This document shows positions 26,291-33,201 of a stretch of DNA of 64,000 bases, piece by piece (position 1 is the stretch's first letter; every line of letters starts with the position of its first letter). This DNA comes from CAXMST01 sp038206985 (GTDB lineage Bacteria; Actinomycetota; Thermoleophilia; Solirubrobacterales; 70-9): the NCBI GenBank assembly GCA_038206985.1, contig JBBRAH010000011.1, forward strand, positions 1 to 64,000. Direction: 5' to 3'. The position numbers and the translations under genes are program-made. Below the pieces are notes generated by a model. It made no database searches. It saw only the letters and a list, made by a program, of their open reading frames with translations, and was not told the origin of the DNA.

Positions 26291-26530
26291 ATGTCGGTGC
26301 TGCTCGCCTCGCCCGCCCTGCCTCTTGCCGCGAACGGCGGCTACGTGGCCGCGGCCTACCTGATCTTCGTTGTGCTGCTCGTCATCTACGTGGCGATCAT
26401 GGCGGTCCGCCTGAACACCCTCTCGCGGGATATCGGTGAGCTCGCCGAGCTGGCCGAGCGCCGCAAGGCGGAGCGCGACACCGCGGCATCTGAGCCGACA
26501 CCGGGCGAGAAGCAGGAGACGCCCGCGTGA
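26291..26530 (+). CDS. small CcmD-like membrane protein
   Basis: 79-aa protein with one membrane helix (residues about 19-40, AAAYLIFVVLLVIYVAIMAV) then a charged cytoplasmic helix with an acidic tail. Position right after ccmC, size and topology fit CcmD, the small subunit that holds CcmC and the CcmAB complex together. CcmD is too short and variable to identify by sequence alone, so the call rests on context. The stop overlaps the hemA start by four bases (GTGA), joining the maturation genes to the heme synthesis genes in one translational unit. Confidence 0.72.
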   Translation: MSVLLASPALPLAANGGYVAAAYLIFVVLLVIYVAIMAVRLNTLSRDIGELAELAERRKAERDTAASEPTPGEKQETPA

Positions 26531-27870
26531 GCGAGCTGATCGCCCTCGGCATCTCGCACAAAACCGCGCCGCTGGAGCTGCGCGAGCGACTCGCGCTGAC
26601 CGAGGGCAAGGCGAGCGGCGTGCTCGGCGATCTCAAGGCCAGCGAACCGATTGCCGAGGCCGCCGCGGTTTCCACCTGCAATCGGACGGAGCTCTACCTC
26701 GTCGTCTCCGATCCGGTCGAGGCCGAGAGCCTGGCGCTGGCCGCCCTCGCGCGGCAGGCCGGCATTCGCCCGACCGAGCTGATCGAGAGCCTCTACTCCT
26801 TCCGCGGGATCGACGCCGCCGGGCAGCTCTTCTCGGTCGCCTCCGGCCTCGACTCGATGATCCTCGGCGAGGCCGAGATCCAGGGTCAGGTCAAGCGCGC
26901 TTATGAGCTGGCCCTGGTCGAGGGTGCGACCGGCCCGATCCTCAACCGGCTCTTCCGCGGCGCCCTGGCCGCCGGCAAGCGGGTGCGCAGCGAGACCCGG
27001 ATCGGCGAGGGCGGGATCAGCGTGCCCTCCGCAGCTGTCGAGCTGGCTCGCCGGTCGCTCGGCGGCAAGCTCTCTTCGCGCCGGGTGCTGCTGATCGGCG
27101 CCGGCGAGACGGCCGAGCTCACCGCCCGCGCCCTTGCCGCGAAGGGCGTCGAGGCAGTCTTCGTCGCCAACCGCCGCTACGACAGGGCGATCGGGCTCGC
27201 CTCGCGCTTCGGCGGCGAAGCGGTCCGTTTCGACGACCTTCCGGCCCAGCTGACCAGCGCCGACATCGTCGTCTCCTCTACCAACTCTCCGCACCACATC
27301 ATCGAGCGCGAGGAGCTCGAGGTGATGATGGCCGAGCGCAGCGGCAGGCCGCTGCTCTTCATCGACCTCGCCGTGCCGCGCGACATCGAGCCCGCCTGCC
27401 ACGAGGTCGACGGAGTCAGCATCCACGACGTGGACACCGTGCAGCAGATCGCCGATCAGAACGCGGGCGGTCGCGAGGCCGAGGCCCGCCGCGCCCAGCG
27501 GATCGTGGACGGCGAGCTGACCCGGTTCGGCCGCTGGCTCGACTCGCTGGAGGTCCTGCCGACCGTTGCCGCTCTGCGCGAGCGCGCCGACGAGATCGTC
27601 GCGGGGGTGCTCAACGAGAACGAGAACCGCTGGCGCGATCTCGGCCCTGAGGACCGGGCGCGGGTCGAGTCCCTGGCTCGCGCGATTGCCGGCCGCATCC
27701 TGCACGAGCCCACCCTGCGGCTGAAGCGCGATGCCGAGTCCGAGGACGCCTACCTGCAGATTGCCGCTCTGCGCAACCTCTTCGGCCTCGACGCGACCAG
27801 TGAGCCCGAGTCACAGGGCGCCGAGGTGACACCGATCCGTCGCGCCCACCGCGGCCCCGGCTCCGGTTGA
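26527..27870 (+). CDS. hemA: glutamyl-tRNA reductase
   Basis: 447-aa enzyme that reduces glutamyl-tRNA(Glu) to glutamate-1-semialdehyde with NADPH, the first committed step of the C5 heme pathway. The catalytic Cys is in STCNRTELY (about residue 51); GISHKTAPLELRER at the start is the family signature. The NADPH site GAGETAEL is near 200, and the C-terminal dimerisation helix carries LPTVAALRERADEI. The start is GTG at 26527, overlapping the ccmD-like stop. hemL and hemB, the partner genes for the next steps, are not in the window. Confidence 0.97.
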   Translation: MSELIALGISHKTAPLELRERLALTEGKASGVLGDLKASEPIAEAAAVSTCNRTELYLVVSDPVEAESLALAALARQAGIRPTELIESLYSFRGIDAAGQLFSVASGLDSMILGEAEIQGQVKRAYELALVEGATGPILNRLFRGALAAGKRVRSETRIGEGGISVPSAAVELARRSLGGKLSSRRVLLIGAGETAELTARALAAKGVEAVFVANRRYDRAIGLASRFGGEAVRFDDLPAQLTSADIVVSSTNSPHHIIEREELEVMMAERSGRPLLFIDLAVPRDIEPACHEVDGVSIHDVDTVQQIADQNAGGREAEARRAQRIVDGELTRFGRWLDSLEVLPTVAALRERADEIVAGVLNENENRWRDLGPEDRARVESLARAIAGRILHEPTLRLKRDAESEDAYLQIAALRNLFGLDATSEPESQGAEVTPIRRAHRGPGSG

Positions 27871-28787
27871 GCTCCGGCGGCGAAGGCAAGCTCCGGATCG
27901 GCACGCGGGGTAGCGCCCTGGCGCTGACCCAGGCCGGCACGGTGCTCGAGGCGCTGGGCGGACCCGACGCCGCCGAGCTGGTCACGATCACGACCGCCGG
28001 CGACGAGGGCCAGCCCGAGCACGGCGGAGGCGACAAGGCCCGCTTTACCCGCGCGATCGAGGAGGCGCTGCTCGCGGGCGAGGTCGACCTCGCCGTGCAC
28101 AGCGCCAAGGACCTGCCGATCGGCGGGCCCGACGGCCTGCGCCTTGTCGGAGTGCCGCCGCGCGAGTTGCCCGCGGATGTCTGGATCGGCGCGGCCGGCT
28201 CCCTCGCCGGCGTCGCCCGGGGTGCCACGGTCGGCACCGCCTCCCTGCGCCGCCGCTCTCAGCTCCTCGCCGTGCGCCCCGATCTCGAGATCAAGCCGGT
28301 CCGCGGCAACGTCGACACCCGCCTGCGCAAGCTCGGTGAGGGTGAGGTCACGGGGCTCGTGCTTGCCGCCGCTGGCCTGCGCCGCCTCGGCCGGGTCGGC
28401 GAGATCAGCTTTGCGCTCGGCCCGCTGGAGATGACGCCCTGCGCCGGGCAGGGAGCGCTGGCGCTGCAGGCCCGCACCGACGACGAGCGTGCCGGCGCGG
28501 CCGCCGTTGCCATTACCCACCCGCGCACCCTCGTTGAGCTGACTGCCGAGCGGGCCGTGGTCCGTGGCATGGAGGCCGACTGCGACAGCCCCCTGGGCGT
28601 CGTCTCGGTCCGCGACGGCGACGAGCTCGGCCTCGTCGGCTACGCCGGCCTGCCCGACGGCAGCCTCTGGGTCCGCGAGACGGTGCTCGGCGATCCCGCC
28701 CAGCCGGTCGCCGTGGCCGAGGCACTGATCGAGCGGCTCGAGACGGTCGGCGCCCGCGAGATCCTCCGGCAGGCCTCGGACCAGTAG
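27867..28787 (+). CDS. hemC: porphobilinogen deaminase (hydroxymethylbilane synthase)
   Basis: 306-aa enzyme that joins four porphobilinogens into hydroxymethylbilane. Signature parts: LRIGTRGSALALTQ at the start, the catalytic Asp in HSAKDLP (about 82), RRRSQLLA and the RGNVDTRLRK block that binds the growing chain. The dipyrromethane cofactor Cys is in EADCDSPLGV (about 239). The start is TTG at 27867, overlapping the hemA stop (TTGA) by four bases, so translation is likely coupled to hemA. Next, after 7 bp, is the fused cobA-hemD gene. Confidence 0.96.
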   Translation: MSSGGEGKLRIGTRGSALALTQAGTVLEALGGPDAAELVTITTAGDEGQPEHGGGDKARFTRAIEEALLAGEVDLAVHSAKDLPIGGPDGLRLVGVPPRELPADVWIGAAGSLAGVARGATVGTASLRRRSQLLAVRPDLEIKPVRGNVDTRLRKLGEGEVTGLVLAAAGLRRLGRVGEISFALGPLEMTPCAGQGALALQARTDDERAGAAAVAITHPRTLVELTAERAVVRGMEADCDSPLGVVSVRDGDELGLVGYAGLPDGSLWVRETVLGDPAQPVAVAEALIERLETVGAREILRQASDQ

Positions 28788-28794
28788 GAGCGCG

Positions 28795-30375
28795 GTGGGC
28801 GGCAGCGCGCTCGCGGCCTCTATCGTCTCGCCGATGAAGACCGACTCGCCCGCCCCCTCGCCGGGAGCCCGCCCCGGAGTGGCCTACCTGGTTGGCGCCG
28901 GCCCTGGCGATCCCGGGCTGATCACCGCCCGGGCGCTGGAGTTGATCGGTACCGCGGACGTGATCCTCTACGACCGCCTGATCCCTGAAGGCGCCCTCGA
29001 CGGCGCGCGCGAGGACGCCGAGCGGATCTACGTCGGCAAGAAGCCCGGCGATGCCGCGATGCCGCAGGAGGAAATCCAGGCGCTGATCGCCTCCAAGGCC
29101 GGGGCCGGGCATTCGGTCGTGCGGCTCAAGGGCGGCGACCCGTTCATCTTCGGCCGCGGTGGGGAGGAGGCGGAGACCCTGGTCGAGGCCGGCATCTCCT
29201 TCGAGATCGTGCCCGGCGTGACCGCCGGCGTCGCCGCTCCGGCCTATGCCGGGATCCCGGTCACCCACCGCGACGACGCCTCCGCGGTCGCCTTCATCAC
29301 CGGCCACGAGGACCCGGAGAAGGAGGAGAGCGCGATCGACTGGCAGGCGCTCGCCCGCTTCCCCGGGACGCTCGTCCTCTACATGGGTGTCAAGAACCTG
29401 CCGCGGATCTCGGGGTCGCTGATCGCCGCGGGCCGCAACCCCGACGAGCCCGCCGCAGCGGTCGAGCGCGGCACCCACGCCGATCAGCGCACCGTCGTCT
29501 CCACGGTTGCCGGCCTACCCGACGCGGTTGCTGAGGCCGGCCTGCGTCCACCCTCGATCCTGCTCTTCGGCGACGTCGCGGCACGGCGCGAGAAGATCGC
29601 CTGGCTGGAGCGCCGCCCCCTGCATGGCAGACGCGTGGTGGTCACCCGCGCCCGGGCCCAGGCGAGCGGCCTGGCCCAGACTCTCTCGGGACTGGGAGCC
29701 GTGGTAGTCGAGCTGCCCGCGATCCGGATTGAGCCGACGATCAACACCTCCGAGGTCGCCGCGGCGCTGGAGGCGATCCACTCCTACGCCCTCGTCTGTC
29801 TGACCAGCCCGAACGGGGTCCGGCTGCTGTTCGAGGCGCTCGCCGACCGGGCCCTCGACGCGCGCGCCCTCGCCAACGCGACGGTCGCCGCGATCGGGCC
29901 CGGCACCGCCCGCGCGCTGCGCGAGCACGGCGTGATTCCCGACATCGTGCCGCCGCGCTCGATCGCCGAGTCGCTGATCGAGGCGCTGACCGAGGTTGAG
30001 GTCGAGGGGCGCCCGGTGCTGATCGCCCGCGCCCGCGAGGCCCGCGACGTGTTGCCCGAGGCGCTGGCCGAGCGCGGCGCCGAGGTCGATGTCGTCGCCC
30101 TGTACGAGACCGTCCAGGAGGAGAGCGACCCTGCCCTGATCGAGGAGGCCCGCGCCGCCGACTACGTCACCTTCACCTCCTCCTCGACCGTGCGCAACTT
30201 CGCCGCCGCGGTCGGCGAGAGCTTCCCGGAGGGCGCGCGGATCGTCTCGATCGGGCCGGTCACGAGTGGCACCGTGCGTGAACTCGGCCACGAGGTCCAC
30301 GTTGAGGCGGCGCAACACGATCCCGAGGGGCTGCTCGCTGCATTGCTCGGCGATGCGGCGGCCAGGCGGGAGTAG
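28795..30375 (+). CDS. fused uroporphyrinogen-III C-methyltransferase and uroporphyrinogen-III synthase
   Basis: 526-aa bifunctional protein. Residues about 28-270 are a CobA/SUMT methyltransferase: YLVGAGPGDPGLIT near the start, RLKGGDPFIFGRGGEE and a VVPGVT-type block (EIVPGVTAGVAAPAYAGIP). Residues about 275-526 are a HemD-type uroporphyrinogen-III synthase (RRVVVTRARAQASGLAQTL..., FTSSSTVRNF). The protein therefore closes hydroxymethylbilane into uroporphyrinogen III and methylates it toward siroheme or cobalamin. This fusion is common in actinobacteria and clostridia. Start: GTG 28795 has AGGAG four bases before it; an ATG at 28834 is a weaker choice. Confidence 0.93.
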   Translation: MGGSALAASIVSPMKTDSPAPSPGARPGVAYLVGAGPGDPGLITARALELIGTADVILYDRLIPEGALDGAREDAERIYVGKKPGDAAMPQEEIQALIASKAGAGHSVVRLKGGDPFIFGRGGEEAETLVEAGISFEIVPGVTAGVAAPAYAGIPVTHRDDASAVAFITGHEDPEKEESAIDWQALARFPGTLVLYMGVKNLPRISGSLIAAGRNPDEPAAAVERGTHADQRTVVSTVAGLPDAVAEAGLRPPSILLFGDVAARREKIAWLERRPLHGRRVVVTRARAQASGLAQTLSGLGAVVVELPAIRIEPTINTSEVAAALEAIHSYALVCLTSPNGVRLLFEALADRALDARALANATVAAIGPGTARALREHGVIPDIVPPRSIAESLIEALTEVEVEGRPVLIARAREARDVLPEALAERGAEVDVVALYETVQEESDPALIEEARAADYVTFTSSSTVRNFAAAVGESFPEGARIVSIGPVTSGTVRELGHEVHVEAAQHDPEGLLAALLGDAAARRE

Positions 30376-30386
30376 AGTCCGGGTCG

Positions 30387-31199
30387 ATGGCTCTGCCGAT
30401 CACGTTCCTCTCTGACTACGGGGTCGCGGACGACTTCGCCGGCGTCTGCCGTGCCGTGATCGCCCGGATCGCGCCCAGCGCCCCGGTGATCGACATCACC
30501 CACGGGATCAGCCGCCACGACGTGCGCAGCGGCGGCGCCGTGCTCGCCGATGCGCTGCCGTACGCGCCGGTCGGCATCCACCTGGCGATCGTCGATCCGG
30601 GGGTCGGCGGGGTGCGACGGGCGGTGGCGGTGCGAACGGCCGGCGACGGGCACGTCCTGGTCGGACCCGACAACGGCCTGCTCACTCCGGCGATCGAAAC
30701 CCTGGGCGGAGTCGACCTCGCGATCGACATCTCCGAGTCCCAGTTCCGGCTCGAGGCGCCTTCCAAGACCTTCCATGGCCGCGACGTCTTCGCGCCGGTC
30801 GCCGCGCAGCTGGCGATGGGCGCCGACCTGACCCAGGCGGGCGAGGAGTTCGACCCGGCATCGCTGGAGCAGCACACGGTGATCGGACCGCGCTTCGAGC
30901 AGATCAGGGTGGTCGCGCACGTCGATCGGATCGACGGCTTCGGCAACGCCTCACTCGACCTCACCGCTGAACAGCTCACCGGGCATCCGGTCGCCGGCTC
31001 CGCCAAGGTCTCGATCGGCTCGCGCTCCCGCCGCCGGGCCGCGCTGCGCGCCCATGCCTTCGACGACGTCGGCGACGGGGCGTTCCTCTTCTACGAGGAC
31101 TCCTCCGGCCGGATGGCGATCGCGATCAACCGCGGCAACGCCGCCGATGCCCTCGAGCTCCGTTCCGGCGACGAGGTCGAGCTGGAGCCGGCTCCCTGA
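30387..31199 (+). CDS. SAM hydrolase / SAM hydroxide adenosyltransferase (DUF62)
   Basis: 270-aa protein of the DUF62 family, whose studied members split S-adenosylmethionine to adenosine and methionine using water (related to fluorinase and chlorinase). It shows FLSDYGVADDFAG at the start, the DITHGISRHDVRSG block, HLAIVDPGVGG with the metal/water-binding Asp and GPDNGLLTPA; DGFGNASLDL opens the C-terminal domain. The halogenase-specific loop is not apparent. The gene follows the CobA-HemD fusion after 11 bp, and the fusion uses SAM and makes SAH; a role in SAM balance is a possibility but unproven. Confidence 0.92.
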   Translation: MALPITFLSDYGVADDFAGVCRAVIARIAPSAPVIDITHGISRHDVRSGGAVLADALPYAPVGIHLAIVDPGVGGVRRAVAVRTAGDGHVLVGPDNGLLTPAIETLGGVDLAIDISESQFRLEAPSKTFHGRDVFAPVAAQLAMGADLTQAGEEFDPASLEQHTVIGPRFEQIRVVAHVDRIDGFGNASLDLTAEQLTGHPVAGSAKVSIGSRSRRRAALRAHAFDDVGDGAFLFYEDSSGRMAIAINRGNAADALELRSGDEVELEPAP

Positions 31200-31212
31200 G
31201 CCGGGATCTCGT

Positions 31213-31932
31213 GTGAGCGTCCGCTTCGGCAAGCCTCACCACCACTTTGACGAGACCGACTCCACCAACGAGCGCGCTCGCGAGCTGGCCGAGGTGGACG
31301 CTCCATCGGGCACGGTCGTCACCGCCTCCAGCCAGACCGCCGGGCGCGGCCGCCAGGGCCGCCGCTGGTCGGCCCCGCCGGACTCCGCGCTGCTCTACTC
31401 GGCGATCCTGCGGCCCCTCGACCTGCGTCACCTGATGCTGCCGCTCGCGGTACCGCTCGCGGTCTGCGAGGCCTGCGAGGCACTCGCCAAGGTCGAGTGC
31501 CGGATCAAGTGGCCCAACGATGTCTGGCTCGACGAGCACAAGCTCGCCGGAATCCTGATCGAGGCCCGCCCGCCCGAGTGGGCGGTGATCGGGGTCGGAG
31601 TCAACGTCGCGATCGAGCCCGACGAGTTCCCCGACGACCTGCGCTGGCCCGCGATCTCACTCGGCGGCGGCGTCACCCCCGACCGCCTGCGCCGCGAGCT
31701 CGACAAGCGCCTCGGCCGCTGGGTCGATGCCAAGCCGGAGAAGGTGCGCGCCGCTTTCGCCGAGCGCGACACCCTCCGCGGCCGCCCGATCGCCTGGCAG
31801 GGCGGTCCCGACCGGCTCGACCGCCACGGGGTCGCCGACGGCATCGACGAGAAGGGAAACCTGGTGGTGGTCGGCGAGGACGGCGAGCGCACCAGCCTCG
31901 GCTCCGGCGAGGTCCACCTGCGGCTGCTGTAG
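31213..31932 (+). CDS. birA: biotin--[acetyl-CoA-carboxylase] ligase
   Basis: 239-aa biotin protein ligase that attaches biotin to carboxylase subunits via biotinyl-AMP. The adenylate-binding loop GRGRQGRRW lies near residues 44-52; STNERARELA and CRIKWPNDVW...KLAGILIEA are the other class signatures. It lacks the N-terminal winged helix found in the repressor-type BirA, so it is monofunctional (group I) and does not bind DNA. A C-terminal SH3-like domain is present (GVADGIDEKGNLVVVGEDGER). The start is GTG 31213, 13 bp after the SAM hydrolase gene; it is the last gene of the ccm-hem operon. Confidence 0.93.
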   Translation: MSVRFGKPHHHFDETDSTNERARELAEVDAPSGTVVTASSQTAGRGRQGRRWSAPPDSALLYSAILRPLDLRHLMLPLAVPLAVCEACEALAKVECRIKWPNDVWLDEHKLAGILIEARPPEWAVIGVGVNVAIEPDEFPDDLRWPAISLGGGVTPDRLRRELDKRLGRWVDAKPEKVRAAFAERDTLRGRPIAWQGGPDRLDRHGVADGIDEKGNLVVVGEDGERTSLGSGEVHLRLL

Positions 31933-32010
31933 GGAATGGTCGCCATTGGTTCTGCGACACCCGGTCCATCCTGTTCCGCCACCTCTCCCGTGCTAGGGGG
32001 GATTGAGGCG

Positions 32011-32034
32011 CTCCGAACCTCGGGGTGTTCGGAG
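32011..32034. terminator. perfect 8-bp inverted repeat after birA, possible terminator or regulatory hairpin
   Basis: CTCCGAAC at 32011-32018 pairs exactly with GTTCGGAG at 32027-32034 across an 8-base loop. It lies 79 bp after the end of birA and 81 bp before the next gene, in the only long gap of this region. There is no T-run on either side, so it is not a standard intrinsic terminator; it could be a G+C-rich actinobacterial one or a protein site. Confidence 0.4.
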
Positions 32035-32114
32035 GCTGGCTCGCGGTCACCCGCGACACCTGCGGCTGTTGTGAGTACTTGCCGGGCTTTGCTGCGAGCG
32101 CTACGCTTGGCGGC

Positions 32115-33179
32115 GTGGGAGCCGAAGTAGGCAGACTGAGGTCCGTGGTTGCGATCACGTTGCTCGTGCTCTGCGCGCTCCTGACCTTTGCCGCCCCCCG
32201 CGCGAACGCGGCTGCGAACTGCAGTTTCTCGTCCAGCACCCTGAGCCTCGACTTCCAGCCGACTCCCGGAGAGGTGCCTAAGGATGACCACTTCCCGAAC
32301 GACGGGGATACGCTCCGCCTCAACCCCTCCGGTCCGGTCGAGTTCGGCTACTGCTACCCCAAGCCGAGCAACCTCGCGAATACGGACAAGGTGGTGGTCA
32401 CCGACTCCAGCGGCGGTCTCGCGACCCGCGTCGGCATTGATCCCGGGGGCTCAGGACCGACCGGCGCCTACGGACCCGGCGCCACAGACGAAGGCGATGG
32501 TTTCTCAGAGGTCGAATTCGACATCGATCTCGGCCAGCCGAGCATGCCGGGCTTTGACAACCTCTTCATCGAGATCGCCCGCTCGAGTCCGGGGATCCGG
32601 ATCGGCAGCTTCGCCGGCGCGACCTGGGCCAACCTCAACTCCACGGAGGAGCCCAAGGCGGTTGCTGATCCTGATTTGGTCGTGCACGGACTCGAGCGCA
32701 CGGCGAGCAAGGGCTGGAAGCTCGAGGAGTTCATCTTCGTCAGCGGCTCAGCCGCCGACGACCGCATCTTTGGCAGCGGCGGCCCGGGCTTCGACGGTCC
32801 GTCCCAGACCCCGTTGCTGCTCAAAGGTGGCCGGGGTGACAACCTGGTTGTGGGCGGCGCCGCTGCCGACGGGCTGCAGGGGGCGAAGGGCAACGACCGG
32901 CTCAAGGGCAAGGACGGAAACGACGCGCTCGACGCCGACCGCGGCCGTGATCGCCTCGCCGGTGGCAAGGACCGCGACCGCCTCGACGGGGGCGGCGGGC
33001 CGGACGTGCTGATCGGTGGCCCGGGCAAGGATCGCCACGAGGGCGGGCCGGGGTCCGACACGATCAAGGCCCGGGACGGGGAGCGCGACAAGGTGTCCTG
33101 CGGGAGTGGACGCGACACCGCAATCGCCGACAAGAAGGATCGAGTGGATCGCGATTGCGAGCGGGTCCGCCGCCGTTAG
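32115..33179 (+). CDS. secreted RTX-type calcium-binding repeat protein
   Basis: About 354-aa exported protein. A signal peptide (VVAITLLVLCALLTFAAPRANAA) is followed by a unique N-terminal domain of about 200 residues, and then nine-residue RTX-like repeats of the GGxGxDxLx type: GGRGDNLVVGGAAADGLQG, AKGNDRLKGKDGNDALD, GGGGPDVLIGGPGKDRHEG, GGPGSDTIKARDGERD. Such repeats bind calcium and fold outside the cell. The repeats are Lys/Arg-rich compared with classical ones. No type I secretion genes are nearby. The start is GTG 32115; a GTG at 32145 would still keep the signal helix. Confidence 0.78.
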   Translation: MGAEVGRLRSVVAITLLVLCALLTFAAPRANAAANCSFSSSTLSLDFQPTPGEVPKDDHFPNDGDTLRLNPSGPVEFGYCYPKPSNLANTDKVVVTDSSGGLATRVGIDPGGSGPTGAYGPGATDEGDGFSEVEFDIDLGQPSMPGFDNLFIEIARSSPGIRIGSFAGATWANLNSTEEPKAVADPDLVVHGLERTASKGWKLEEFIFVSGSAADDRIFGSGGPGFDGPSQTPLLLKGGRGDNLVVGGAAADGLQGAKGNDRLKGKDGNDALDADRGRDRLAGGKDRDRLDGGGGPDVLIGGPGKDRHEGGPGSDTIKARDGERDKVSCGSGRDTAIADKKDRVDRDCERVRRR

Positions 33180-33201
33180 GGCGACACCGCCGCCGGCTGA
33201 G

